Positions 1 to 11,410 of a stretch of DNA of 64,000 bases are shown in pieces. The stretch spans positions 19,782,802 to 19,846,801 of the forward strand of contig NC_063258.1 in NCBI RefSeq assembly GCF_019578655.1. Direction: 5' to 3'. Position numbers and translations under genes: made by a program. Position 1 is the first letter of the stretch; every line of letters begins with the position of its first letter. This stretch comes from Ricinus communis. Taxonomy: Eukaryota > Streptophyta > Magnoliopsida > Malpighiales > Euphorbiaceae. A model generated the notes under the pieces. It ran no database searches and had not been told where the DNA came from. It was given only the letters and a program-made list of their open reading frames with translations.

Positions 1-778
1 TTCTGCAAAGTTCTTGGAAGAAACCATAACTTGATTTCCCAAAAGGTAGAAAAATGAAATAATATGCTTACTAGCCTCAAGTATTCAGTTACATGTGGTT
101 TCTATTGTGTACAAGCCCTCATTCCATAAGAAGAAGAGACTAAAAGCTAAATATGAATAAATAAATTACGAGAGATGAATAAACTATAGTTAAATCAAGA
201 ACTAGAGAGGAGGAGATTGGTCAATCACTCTCGTAATCCTAAATCTTATGAGCCTACTTAACAATATTAACGAATAATTCATGTGGCATACGTAATAACT
301 CTCTGGTCCAAATTACATCACTACATGCATCCCAAACATCGTAACACATGTATTACCATTTGGGTTAATCGAAAGCAACATGATTTCTACTTTACGCGAG
401 TGAATTTACATCTCGTCTTACTTGATCATCAAGCTAACCGCTAATGCCAATAGTCAAGCTTATGAATTGAGTTCCTATAATTTCTTACGCTAATCCTTGT
501 CGCATCAGAAGTTATCGTGCCTAGAGGAATAAGGAATGATGGAGATTCCAATGATGCAAATCCTGTATCGAAATATTGGGCATGCCTCGATTCTCGTTAT
601 TCCCTATTTCATCTAGAAGATTCATCCACGATCATTCAAAGAATGATATCAATACACGATCAACTAATTTTTATTTCTTTGTATTTGTCCAAGTATTAGA
701 TTGGTGCCTATATTTGCCACTTCCACACGCTTTCACTCAACACTCATGTTTATGATTGCCAAATAAAACCAACAAAAT
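1..778 (+). repeat. R1 satellite-like repeat, + orientation
   Basis: This is most of one copy of the ~1-kb R1 repeat that recurs from 31 to 61 kb. It shows the landmarks seen in the other copies in the same order: the 'ccataacttgatttcc' block, the 'agccctcattccataag' block, 'cgtgcctagaggaataagg' near 517, and 'acactcatgtttatg' near 740. A 60-codon open frame at 517-699 overlaps the most conserved part, but other copies are open in other frames, so I do not call it a gene. Confidence 0.75.
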
Positions 779-1284
779 ATTTAGTTTCGTTTAACTCAAA
801 ATATTCATTAACATTGAATAATGTGGCTACACTTAGTTTGTATAGTGAAAGAAATAAATCTAATTTCTAAAGAGCATAAAGGAAATAAAATAATTAGGAA
901 TTGTCTAAAAGATATGCTAAATAAGAGTTTCCTAAATAATAGAATAAGGAATAATCAATCTTTACTAAATAAGAATTGACTAAGCAATCAATCAAAACTT
1001 CCTAAACAATGAAGTGTACTGCTGGCTCCTTATTCTCTAATGAAGAACAAACTAACTTGGCAAAAGAGGAAGCCAAAATGTGTCTCCCATGCTTCCTATT
1101 TGAAGAAGCAAGCCCTGTATTCATCTGAAGCTAAAGTGTTGTTTCCCTTGTTTCCTCTTCAAGTACTAGGCTCTCCTCCTTGTGCACACATATTCGGCCC
1201 ATGCTTGGTTTCTTCAAGACCATCATATTGAATTAAATTAACAAGGCTAGGAGCATTAATTAAATCTAATTCTCCATGGGTTAA
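779..1284 (-). other. Decayed LTR-like fragment
   Basis: This AT-rich stretch separates R1 from the Athila-A LTR. Its right half (about 1060-1230) carries repeated 'cttcctctt' and 'cttgtttcctcttcaag' runs that resemble 52740-52860, which I read as part of a minus-strand gypsy LTR. A 63-codon frame at 1040-1231 has no recognisable content. I infer an LTR fragment; the resemblance is patchy. Confidence 0.35.
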
Positions 1285-2726
1285 TGATAGGCATCATTTT
1301 ACATATATTTACATGCCCAATTATTTACATTCTTGTGCATAATTTTCTCGTTTTATGCTAGAATCACCTGTCTTTTAGTTCCTTTCACGTTTTAGGTCAT
1401 TATCGAAGGACATTGTCAGCAATCGAGGGAAATACGCGCAATTTTAGACCAGAATTCATCAAATTGAGCAAGGACTAGCATTCTAAGGGTTGAGCACGGC
1501 CTAGACTCCGGCCGTTCTTAATTGTCAAGAAGCTACCCCCAGAAGTGCCATTTTGGCACGGTTTTCGTAGCCACCACGGCCTCCACCATGGCCCGTGGTG
1601 GCTCTACACCGGCTTGGGCATGGCCTAGAAGAGGTCAACAAAACAGAATGCGCAGGTTCAGCACGGCCTGGACTCCACGGCCATGCTGAAGGGACTATAT
1701 AGGCAAAATCGATTTGGTGAATGAGAGTTCGATTTTCTGACTTGATTTCCAATATACACACTCAATTCATTATTTCTAAACCTTAATTTTCGACTTTGGG
1801 AGATCAATTTCATCAATTGAAGGAAGGATTACACTTGTTTCAACATCCATTTGAAGATCAAGACAAGATTTGGGAGCATTCAAGAGGCAAATTAGGGTTT
1901 GATACTTTGAATTGGAAAATTAGGGTTTCTCATCCTACTTGAAGGAGAAGAGTGTACATGCCTCTGATTTACTTTTTTGATTTCAATTCTTATTTTGTGA
2001 TGCTTATTAGTATAAGTAGCTAAATTGTTGAACCTAATTGGGGTTCCTATGTTTGTGGATTGAACTTAATGTTATGAGATTTTGATTGTCAATTCTTGAT
2101 TCTTCTTGCTTGTATTATCAATGAGAAGTCACTTTATTCATAAGACGTTGTGAATGGTGGAATTTAGATTGCTTTATGTAATTGAGAGATTCATTTAGTA
2201 ATCGAAAAACTGAATAGCAAGAACTGGTTAATAATCACTTAGAAATAAGAGTGATTGACTAGCTCGATTAAGACTTAACAAACCTTAATAGAGGCGGGTT
2301 AGACCTTAATGCTAATCGAATAATCGATCGTTAGGAAGAGATTCCAAATTTAGGTTATTAGGTTATGAATTCGGTTATCTCGAGAGGGAGACCGAATTTA
2401 GTTAAGACTTTGTCCACGGGTAATTGCAATTGATAATCAATTTAATCTTTATCTTTACAAAAATCCAATTAACTTAGGTCCCTTAGGGTTTGCTTTTCCT
2501 TCGAGAATTTTCCTAAATCCTTTTAGATAATTTGACATTTAATTACTTGTTTGTCCATAATTATAGAACAACACTTTCTTGATTTCTTTAGGTTAAATAA
2601 CATAAGATGCTACAGTAGGTCTAGGTTCACCCTTTCCCTAGAATATGACCTTGATACTCACCGATTGTGCTAGTTCATTGATAGGTTCACTGCCTTTAGA
2701 TTGTAGCTACGTAAATAGCAATACCA
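1285..2726 (+). repeat. 5' LTR of Athila-A
   Basis: It starts TGATAGGCAT and ends AATACCA, 6 bases before the primer site. The internal layout matches the solo LTR at 14282-15762: leader 'ttttaggtca', a CACGG/CCGTG-rich block, a TATA box at 1696-1701, then about 1 kb of downstream sequence including 'aatagaggcgggtta' and 'ggttatctcgaga'. The 3' mate is 12372-13242. The left end is placed by similarity to 14282; I see no clear target duplication. Confidence 0.8.
1495..1701 (+). promoter_or_regulatory. CACGG/CCGTG cluster and TATA box of Athila-A LTR
   Basis: A GC-rich island in AT-rich DNA holds many CACGG and CCGTG pentamers, some joined as near-palindromes. It ends about 15 bases before TATATA at 1696-1701. 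The position fits the U3 enhancer/core promoter of an LTR. The regulatory role is inferred. Confidence 0.55.
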
Positions 2727-2732
2727 AGTTTT

Positions 2733-2750
2733 TGGCGCCGTTGCCGAGGA
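2733..2750 (+). other. Primer-binding site (tRNA-Asp type)
   Basis: TGGCGCCGTTGCCGAGGA lies just inside the 5' LTR. This 18-base motif is the usual primer site of plant Athila/Tat-type gypsy elements, complementary to the 3' end of tRNA-Asp. A leader of about 150 bases follows before the gag start at 2898. Confidence 0.85.
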
Positions 2751-2897
2751 ATTTATTTTTTGTGTGAACTAGAACGAACTTGTGTTTTTATTAATTTAGC
2801 CATATTTACTTTTCTGTCTTTATTTTGCTTTATTCTATTCTTTCATTATTTAAGCATTGTTGTTCTTTGGTTGCTATATTCCACTTATATGTAGTTT

Positions 2898-4345
2898 ATG
2901 ACTAGGAGCTCAAACTCTAATCTTATAGAGCCTCTGTTCGATCTAGAACGATACCTCAGACTCTTAAGGAAGCGTTTGTAATTACAAGAGGAGGAGATTG
3001 AGGTTGAGGTACGTGTTGATAAACCAGAAGAGATGGAGAATCACAATGGAAATGCCGCAGCGGATGCAAACAGAACAATGTACGAGTTTGCTAGACCATC
3101 ATTGGATGGGACACAAATGAGTATACTCAGACTGGCGGTGGCAACTAACAATTTTGAGAAAAAGCTAAATGTGATCCAGATGGTAAAGCAGAGTGTACAG
3201 TTTGGGGGGCTGCCAAGCGAGGATCCCAATGCCCATATAGCCAACTTTTTGGAGATATGCGACACTTTCAAGATAAATGGAACTACTGATGATGCCATCC
3301 AGCTGAGATTATTTCCATTTTCTTTAAGGGATAGAGCAAAGAGATGGCTGCAGTCCTTTCCACGGCACACTATTACAACCTAGAAATCATTAGCTGAAAA
3401 ATTTCTTTATAAGTATTTTCCTCCAGCTAAAACTGCTAAATTGAGAAATGACATTTCTTCTTTTGTGTAGATGGACGACAAGAGCATGTACAAGGCCTGG
3501 GAGAGGTATAAAGACTTGTTGAGATGCTGTCCACACCACGGTCTACCAGTATGAATGCAGGTTCAAACCTTTTACAGCGGTTTGAACCTTCCTACGAGGC
3601 AAATAGTGGACGCTGCGGCAGGTGGAGCTTTAAACAGTAAGACGCCGGAGCAAGCGTAGAACTTGATAGAGGAGATGGCAATGAACAACTATCAGTGGCA
3701 ATCCTATAGGGGTCGACCGGTCAAACAAGGAACGGTCAACTAGTTAGACTCCACAGCAGCCTTAGCAGCTCAAGTGGAGCTTTTGACTAAGAAGTTAGAC
3801 TAGCTTCAAATGCCGGTTCATGCAGCCCAAATAAGCTGTGAATTTTGCGGTGGCCCGCACTGCAGTGCAAACTTAATGTGTGAGGTATGTTTGCTCCTAG
3901 TAATAATCCTTCCTCTATTGTTTCTGCTGACATGGAACAGGTAGACCACATGGGTAATGCCCCCAGACAGCAGAACAACCCATACAGCAACACATACAAC
4001 CCCAGTTGGCGTAATCACACAAATTTCGAGTGGAGAAATAACAACGCCCAGGCTCCACCAGGCCTTTAGAGACTGCATCAGCAGCCACCACAACCGCAGC
4101 AGCAGGCTCTACCATCACAGCCCCCTCCACCAGCCGAAAAGAAATCTAACTTAGAGGAGCTAATGATGAAGTTTGTCACATCGACAGAGACGAGATTCCA
4201 GCAGACAGACAGTGCCCTTAGAAATCAGCAGGCATCCATCTAGAATTTAGAGAGTCAAATTGGGCAGATTTCTAAGATGCTATCTGAGAGGCCACAAGGA
4301 TCCCTCCTTAGCACAACAGAGTCAAACCCTAGGGAGCACTGCAAG
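2898..4345 (+). pseudogene. Athila gag (capsid/nucleocapsid), broken
   Basis: The likely start is ATG 2898 (MTRSSNSN), in frame with the better open stretch from 3033. Capsid hallmarks are EDPNAHIANFLEICDTFKI and LRLFPFSLRDRAKRWLQSFP at about 3222-3357. A nucleocapsid-like knuckle (CEFCGGPH, then C) begins at 3837. The stretch at about 4160-4290 is a coiled-coil-like linker (RFQQTDSALRNQQASI). Defects: in-frame stops at 2979 and 3381 and several more to 3800, then a frame change near 3885. Gag packages the element RNA. Protease continues in a third frame just downstream. Confidence 0.8.
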
Positions 4346-6373
4346 TTGTCACCTTGCGGTCAGGTAAGCAATTGTCTAGCTCTCTACCTTTAGCTGATGA
4401 TGAGGATGTTTGTATGCAGGATAAGCAAGCTAGGCAGGAGCCCGAGCCTGAGACAATGGAAGGAGAAAAGGTGGAAGACATGCAGAAGAGCTCTGTGAGA
4501 GAGTACCAGCCACCAGTCCCCTACCCTGCTCGACTTAAGCAGGAGAAGGTTGATAAGCAGTTTGGTAAGTTTCTTGACTTGTTTAAACAACTACGGATTA
4601 ACCTGCCTATTGTTGAAGTTATTTCACAGATGCCGAAGTATGCAAAGTCCCTAAAGGAAGTTTTGAGCAACAAAAGGAAGTTTGAGGATTTGGGACTCGT
4701 GACTCTAAACGAGGAGTGTTCGACAATTCTTCAGAACAAGCTGCCACTCAAAAGAAGAGACCCATGGAGTTTTACTGTTCCTTGTGTCATTGGCGATTTG
4801 CCTATTAGTGGTGCATTAATTGATTTAGGAGCTAGTATAAATTTAATTCCCACTAGTCTGTTTGATAAATTAGGTTTGAATGAACCTAAGCCCACTAGGA
4901 TGAGCATTCAATTAGCTGATAGAACTGTAAAGATTCCTAAGGGTATAGTTGAAGATGTGCTTGTTAAAGTAGACAAGTTTTATTTTCCTGTAGATTTTAT
5001 AGTTATGGATATGGAAGGTGAGAGTACTGTACCTTTAATCCTAGGTAGACCCTTTCTTGTAACATCTAGGGCTGTAATAGATGTTTATGATGGAAAGCTT
5101 AAACTTAGGGTAGACGATGAGACCATCACCTTCGACCTAGCGACTACTGTGAGACACTCTTTAGAGCATGATGATGCTGTATTTTCTATTGATATTGTGG
5201 ATAATTTGGTTGAGTCTCACTTACAGGAAATGTTGCTTGATGATCCTTTGCAGGTAGCCTTGCAAAGAGAGGAGGAGGAGTTGTCCAACGAGCAAGTGTT
5301 GGAGTAGCTCGCTAGTTTATTGGCTACTGAGCCTAGCTGTTTTACTGATCCTTTTCTTTCTCTTGACAGGTCAGAGGTGCAGAAAGTGAAATCTTCTTTT
5401 GAGGACCCCTCGGCCTTAGAATTGAAGGAGCTGCCCAAGCATTTAAGCTATGGATTCTTGGATGAGGAAGAAAAGTTACCGGTGATTATTGCAGCAGATT
5501 TAACACCTGAGGAGCAAGCAAAAACTCTAGATGCACTCAAGAGGTATAAGAAGGCCTTCGCCTACAAAATCGCTGATATTCCTAGGATCAACCCAAGTTT
5601 TTGTTCTCACAAGATTCATATAGAGGATAGCTATAAAATAGTAATTCAGCCATAGAGGCTGCTTAATTCGAACATGAAGGAAGTAGTGAAAAAAGAGGTA
5701 ATTAAGCTCCTAGATGCAGGATTATTTTACCCTATTTCTGACAGTTCTTGGGTGAGCCCTATGCAGGTTGTGCCGAAGAAAGGAGGCATGACGGTAATTC
5801 AAAATGAGTAGGATGAGCTGATACCTACACGGACGGTAATAGGATTCCGAGTATGCATCGATTACAGGAGGCTTAATGATGCAACTCGGAAGGATCACTG
5901 CCATCTTCCTTTCATTGATCAGATGTTAGAAAGATTGGCAGGACATATGTTTTACTATTTTCTTGATGGTATTTCAGGATATTTTCGGATCCCAATTGCA
6001 CCTGAAGACCAAGAGAAGGCAACTTTCACCTGCCCCTACGGGACATTTGCTTATAGACGAATGCCTTTCGGCTTATGCAATGCGCCGGCTACGTTTCAGC
6101 GGTGTATGATGGCCATTTTTGATGATATGATTGAGCAGTTGATGGAGGTATTTATGGATGACTTCTCTGTTTTTGGTAACTCATTCTCTCACTGTTTGGA
6201 AAATCTAGAACGCATGTTAGCTAGGTGCATTGAGGCTAACTTGGTGCTAAATTGGGAAAAGTGTCATTTTATGGTGAGAGAGGGAATCGTTCTAGGGTAT
6301 AAGATTTCACATGCAATGATGGAAGTCGATAGAGCTAAAATAGAAACAATTTCTAAGCTACCACCCCCTAGTT
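4346..6373 (+). pseudogene. Athila pol: protease and reverse transcriptase, truncated
   Basis: One reading frame runs throughout, interrupted by stops at 5305, 5653 and 5809. It opens with the Athila linker TLRSGKQL. The aspartic protease follows, with LIDLGASINLIP near 4830 (DLGAS is the usual active-site form in this lineage) and LILGRPFL near 5040. The linker LPVIIAADLT is near 5480. RT has DYRRLND, RMPFGLCNAPATFQ and the catalytic FMDDF (FMDD at 6151-6162). The frame is lost at 6373, just after KLPPPSS, where inverted LTR sequence begins. RNase H is absent. The low number of defects suggests moderate age. Confidence 0.85.
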
Positions 6374-6375
6374 CT

Positions 6376-7620
6376 AAGGGAGATGCAAGAGTAATTAATA
6401 ACTAAAATAACCAAGACAAGAAAGCAAACCCAAAGGGAACCTAAACTAGTTGGCAATCAAACAAAAGATAAAGGATTGATGAGTCTAATTATGCTACCCA
6501 TGGATGAATTCTTAACCGAATTTGGTTTCTCTCTCGAGATAACCGAATTTCTAAACCTAATAACCTAAAGTTGGAATCTCTTCCTAACGATTGATTCTTA
6601 AATTAGCATTAAGCTTTAATCCGCCTCTATTAAGCTTTGTTAATTCTTAATCCGGCTAGTTAATTATCCTTATCTCTAAGCGATTATTAACTAGTTCTTG
6701 CTATTCAAAATTCCAATTACCAAATGGACTTCTCAATCACACAAAGCAATCTAAACACATAATTCACAATGTCTCATGAATAATATATTATCTTATTAAT
6801 ACTGAAAACAAGAAGAATACAAAACTAACCCAAACAATCCAACAATATAATATCAAGCCAAAATAGTAAAGAAATCCTAATGGATTTAATCAATCTAGCT
6901 AATCATGTTCATTATTAAAATACATAAGAATTCAATTACAATAATGAGTAAAGGTAGAAAAAATCCGATTACACCCTTGGATGAGAGTAAACAGCCCTAA
7001 TTCCTCTTGCTCGAATTGAATTGATTCTTGTTCCTCTTGCTCGATTTAAAAACCAATCAATGAACCTCGCCCAATCTTCAATCTTTAAAGGGAATCCGAT
7101 TGAAACCTTGATCCAAGTCTCCTTTTCCCTTGGTTTCAGCTTAGAAAACCCTTAGGGAGAGAAAAATTAGGGTTTGGGACGTTCTCCCCCGCTCTCTCTT
7201 TTTTCTTTCCTCTCTTCTTTCTTTTAACTAATTCCCCTTGTCGCCGCCAAGACGGCCGTGTTGGTGGCTGTGTTCCCAACACGGGCTGGTGTTGATGCCC
7301 GTGTTACTCTCTGTGGCCGTGCTCCCTAAAACTTAAGTTTCTTTGATGTTTGATGCACCAACACGGATGTGTTGGTGCACGTGTTGGGAACACGGCCAGT
7401 GTTGAAACCAACATGGCCCTGTTCAGATTAGGGATGCGCAAACTCGACTTGTTTCGGCAACTTTGACGTCCAGTTCTTCCCTTTATCACTCTTTGACTTC
7501 TTTTGGACCTAAAGTACACAAACAAATGCATAAGGTGAGTGTTGGGACCAATTCACATCCAAATGTGCATAAATTCTGCCTTAAAATCCCTACTTAGATG
7601 TGTGTATTCTATGCACATCA
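6376..7620 (-). repeat. Truncated LTR of Athila-C' (C subtype)
   Basis: This matches 16622-17896 along its length, including the CACGG block (about 7246-7425) and the outer end, where '...atgcacatca' is followed by the polypurine complement. The inner end breaks at 'ctaagggagatgcaag', close to a similar string in the Athila-A sequence, so short homology may have guided the junction. Confidence 0.75.
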
Positions 7621-9170
7621 AATAACCCCACACTTAGCTCATTGCTTGTCCTCAAGCAATCAAAAGTAAAATAAGGAAAATAAACCACTAAGGAACAATA
7701 CTTAAACTGACAGACAAGCTAGAGAGCTCCTGCACATATCCTTAACAAGCATAAGTCAAACAAAAAGAAACGAAGCAATCAATTAAAGTATCACAACCAA
7801 GATGCCAATAATTCGCAAAATACTGTCGCAACAAAATTATTCAGAACCAACTCCTCACCAGATTCACTCTAAGTCACTCAAAGTGTTTATAGGATAGTAT
7901 TAAATCGCTCAATGCATCAAATACTGCCTTACTTACTATATGCTTGCTCTTAAATCCTACTCCTACCACTTATGGAGAGTCAACGACCATGTCAAGAGGT
8001 CTTTATAAGGGTTGTAATAGGGATTAGGTAAGGGTAGGTAAATTTGGTCAGAGTTGAACCTATGGTGTTCTGCAATGAAATACATGATATGCACACAAGT
8101 CACAATGATCACAAGGGGTACACAATGGACAGTAGTCTAAGGTGGGAAATAGGAATCAAGTCAAAATGTTTAGCTCACTTACTTTCTTCATCACCTTTCC
8201 CTCTTATTCTTCTATTTCTTTTTTCTCTTTTTTTCATAAGGGAAGAACATTCACATAATAGAGTGAATTTCTTTTTGGATTGAAGTAAGCTGCTACAAGA
8301 TTCCAAAGCTATTCCTAAGACAAAAATTCCCAATAAAAACAACTCATGTGCAAAATCATAACCCAAAGCATAATAAAACTAAGTGGTAATGGAATAAGAT
8401 TAAAGAAATGGTGAAAGAAGAGGTTATCTACAGAATCAATAAATGAATGAAGGCTATTTGGCTAGAATGAAAAACCTAAGTGCCTCTACCATACCAAAGT
8501 GTTAAACTCTCCTTGTGGCCCTCATAAGCATTACCGAGCAAGCTCTAAAAGTAAAGACAGTAATTGGCACTCTCAACAAGAAATAAATACAAGCATATAA
8601 AGTGTATGCTTATAATTTAGGCTCAATTTCTCACGTGTGCTTTTCAGTAGGTTCCAAACAAAAATCATGAAAATAGAATTAGTTAAACCAAAGCAACTTA
8701 GTACAAAACTCAAACTAACTATCTTACATTCTTCCGCAAGACTGAACACTATCGGTTTTACCCGATCACATGGACATAAACAGGATTTCCAAAAGCAAGT
8801 CAACAGTAAAAGCATCGAAACAAAGTGAAAAATTTTCAAAATTTTACAAAAAATTGCATAAAGAATAAACAAATAATTAAGATGGGATAAATATCACCCA
8901 CCCCACACTTGAAGGACACACTGTCCTTAGTGTACAAAACATAAGAAATGCAAAAGGGAAAAGAACTAATACTGCCCTGACTATGGCTCTGGAGTGAAAG
9001 AGGTGCATCATTAGGGATGTCAGGGCGCTGGCTAGTTTGTGGTAGAGGAGTGGCTACAAATAATAAAATAAGGAATTAAAATCGAAACTGAAACAAAAAT
9101 TAAATAAAATATGAAAACTAAAACTAATAAAATGTTTCAAAATGAAAGGGTAAAAAAAATGAAAAAAAAA
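7621..9170 (-). other. 3' noncoding region of Athila-C'
   Basis: It starts with AATAACCCCACACT, the complement of the polypurine tract, then the Athila string 'attgcttgtcctcaagcaat'. The rest is AT-rich with no coding frame I trust. It closely matches 17897-19320, including 'ccccacacttgaaggacac' near 8901. At 8975-9050 it keeps a short remnant of the ORF-1 gene end seen at 19325-19400. It then jumps to the sequence next to the gag/linker ORF, so most of ORF-1 was deleted in this copy. Confidence 0.6.
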
Positions 9171-9298
9171 AATTTAGGGTGCCTCCCAAAAGCACTTCTT
9201 TTTGATGTGATGAGTCTTCTTAGCTGGACTCATGGTGAAAAGCAAATGGTGGGGATTGACGACCATCCATCCTTCTTCCAAGCAAATGGCTTCAAGCA
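9171..9298 (-). pseudogene. 3' end of shortened gag/linker ORF
   Basis: The minus-strand sequence matches the last ~40 codons of the intact ORF at 22073-23248 (same 'gggtgcctcccaaaag' just past its end). It is cut at the junction with the Athila-A integrase end. Confidence 0.6.
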
Positions 9299-9437
9299 TC
9301 TATGGTCGGGGCCCTTCGTGGTTATGCAGGTTTTCCCATATGGCACAGTCGATCTTCATCATCCCGAGAAGGGTGATTTCAAAGTCAATGGACATAGGCT
9401 CAAGGTGTATCATGGAAGCTCATTGGAGACTAAGTAG
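9299..9437 (+). pseudogene. Integrase C-terminal end of Athila-A
   Basis: The frame encodes WSGPFVV, then FPYGTVDL and FKVNGHRLKVYHG, and stops at 9435. This is the usual end of Athila integrase (an SH3-like DNA-binding region). The 62 codons ahead of it in the same open frame belong to the inverted fragment and are a chance fusion. Confidence 0.75.
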
Positions 9438-9790
9438 TGGGTTAACATGATGATGTACCTGCAATGATGGTTCATATTGAGTCCAGCCAAATGTTTCAAG
9501 AATAAAAAAAAAGGGCCCTTAGGATGCATTCCCATTCTAGTTTTATGCTCTTTTCCTCGGTCCATTCTTATATTATCATTTGTTGCATACTTATTGATCT
9601 TTAGAACAATTAATTTTTATGTTAAACATATTTGTATGAACTTAGTGTTGGAATAACCTATGTCGGATTCTTGGTAATCAGTGAAGTGTGACTTTCCTGT
9701 TTGATTTACTTACTTGATTTACAGCCTAAATGTGTACGTAAATGTGTCGAATGCAGGTAGGGAGTTCGGCGACTCGAGATGGCAAAGGAA
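9438..9790 (+). other. Noncoding spacer between pol and internal promoter
   Basis: AT-rich, with no credible coding frame. It ends in a candidate splice acceptor 'gaatgcag|gtaggg' (AG at 9755-9756) that is immediately followed by a donor-like GT. A similar arrangement lies at the same place in Athila-C (minus strand, near 21892). Confidence 0.35.
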
Positions 9791-9799
9791 AGCCCGGAA

Positions 9800-10052
9800 T
9801 CAACACTTTCACCACGGTTTCTGTGGCCATCACGGGCTACATGCCGGAGTCAAGCCTGTGGTGAGAGAACACATAAAGGACAAAGAAAACTTAGCCAATT
9901 CAGCACGGCTTCCGAAGGCACCACGGGCAGTAACACCAGACCGTGTTGGTCAGCACGCCGTGCCCCCACCCGTGCTAAATGGTGCATCGTTAAAGCATAA
10001 GGGCTCAGCACGACCTTGCCCTCGCCCGTGCTAACCCCTGTGCCTATAAAAA
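9800..10052 (+). promoter_or_regulatory. Internal promoter-like block (CACGG array + TATA) of Athila-A
   Basis: This GC-rich segment inside the element, between the integrase end and ORF-1, repeats the LTR promoter plan. Multiple CACGG/CCGTG-type pentamers and their near-matches are followed by TATAAAAA at 10045-10052. The overlapping open frames here are simple products of high GC. The promoter function is inferred from architecture and from the same block in Athila-C (21549-21840). Confidence 0.5.
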
Positions 10053-10149
10053 GGGAAGCTTTCAAAAATTTTGCTACCCCCTTTCTAAGCTCCAAGGTGT
10101 TGTTTTCTTCCATTTCTCTCATCCTTCTTACCTTTCTCAGTAATTCCAA

Positions 10150-10601
10150 GTACATCTCTTCACTTTTTGCTTTTATTTGTTTTTTAATTTTGTTTTTCTT
10201 TTATGCATATACTTTATTTAGGATGTGCTAGTATGTTTTGGTAGTTTTACGTTGTTACACTACTTCAATATGACCTCACTTAGATTTAATTTACATTACT
10301 TGTTATGTTTGCTATGAAGTCAATTATGAAAATGATAAGTGTGGGGTTTGGCAGAAATAAAGTTTATCTATGGCAATCTATTATGAATAATTGTTAGGAT
10401 AAAGTTGTGTTAGTTGGTGCACAATAAAGTAGGTTGGAATGTATCTGTTAATTAGTTTATGAAGGAGACTGAGGCTTTAGTCTTTTGTTAAGTCTAAAGT
10501 TCTCTATTAGTCGAATTATAGCCGTTATGCTGTTTAATTTTTGGTAGGATTTCTGATTAACTTGATTTCTTGTACAAATAACTAATGATTCATTGCATTA
10601 G
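10150..10601 (+). other. Candidate intron upstream of ORF-1 (Athila-A)
   Basis: The acceptor 'cattgcattag' ends at 10601, and the ORF-1 ATG follows 5 bases later. A candidate donor lies at 10150 ('ttccaa|gtacat'), about 100 bases after the internal TATA box. The interval is T-rich as plant introns are. Athila-C shows a better donor (GTAAGT) and acceptor (TTTCAG) in the same positions. Confidence 0.4.
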
Positions 10602-10606
10602 GTAAT

Positions 10607-11410
10607 ATGACGGACTACAATCAATCCCGTAGAAAGCAACCGAAATGCATTGCTACTAGCAAGTGATCGCGTGGCAAAGGAACATCTTCCTCTATAGTAC
10701 TAGAACCAGCACCAGTACCTCCACCTCCAACGCAACAGCAACTAGTCTGAGCTTGAAGAGCACTAGTTGCTAATCCACCTGCACCTGGTCGTCATCCATT
10801 ATGGACATTCCCTAATGCAGATAATGAAAGTCGATTCCAAGTCATGAGATGGAAGCAAGTGATGGCGGGTCGTTGCATCGACTTCGTATCCCTGGAAAGA
10901 GTGGGATTGGTTCAGGATGTGCGCATTCTGTTCGAGACTCTGCCGTATACGCGATTCTTTGACATCATTGAGCCAACCTACCGTGAGCTTACAATTGAGT
11001 TCCTCAGCACCTTCTTCCTGCAGTAACAGATCACAAACTGGCATAAGCCTGATGCAGTCTATTTCAGACTTGGAGGAAGGGAGTTCTTAATGTTAGTCCT
11101 ACAATTTGGCATGCATTTGGGATTATGGACTGAATAGGAGATCTCGGAGGAGGAGTATTAGGGATGCCTCTACATCAACTTAATATCCTATGACACCATG
11201 TGGGACTTATTGGTACTTAGGCCGGAAATGTACTACCCAAGCAGCTCTAAGGCGTCTAGCCTTCTGGATCATCTCCGTTATCTCCATACCCTATTAGCTT
11301 ACACCATTATAGGCAGAGGAGATAGTTTTGGAGCGGTAACACAGTCTGATATCTTCATCCTTACTTTTGTTTCTAGAACTTGTTCTGTAATGCTTATTGC
11401 GGTTACATGA
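10607..11410 (+). pseudogene. ATHILA ORF-1-like protein, nonsense-mutated
   Basis: A single frame from ATG 10607 runs to 11410 with in-frame stops (10664, two near 10750, 11024, and others near 11140-11160). A basic, Pro-rich N-terminus precedes the conserved stretch RFFDIIEPTYRELTIEFLST (about 10952-11011), followed by YFRLGGREF and LQFGMHLGLWTE. These match the ATHILA ORF-1 family, a protein of unknown function encoded 3' of pol in Athila elements. The counterpart on the minus strand is at 19325-20888. All damage is by nonsense changes, so the reading frame is still easy to follow. Confidence 0.7.

Larger units (their letters stand above)
6374..9298 (-). mobile_element. Inverted fragment of a second Athila type (Athila-C')
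   Basis: Read on the minus strand this is the 3' part of an element close to Athila-C and Athila-B: the end of the shortened gag/linker ORF (9298-9171), a 3' noncoding region, a polypurine tract and an LTR that lacks about 200 bases of its 3' end. It replaces the RNase H/integrase part of Athila-A. It has no primer site and no second LTR, so simple insertion does not explain it. Confidence 0.7.

Noticed and set aside
3041..3370. 109-codon minus-strand frame
   Set aside because: It lies opposite the gag capsid, which has strong family motifs.
9111..9437. A 108-codon protein combining both halves
   Set aside because: Only the last ~45 codons are integrase. The first part is antisense gag/linker ORF brought together by the junction.
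9714..10034. Overlapping + strand frames as small proteins
   Set aside because: They cover the CACGG array, where GC richness removes stop codons. Such frames appear in every array in the window.
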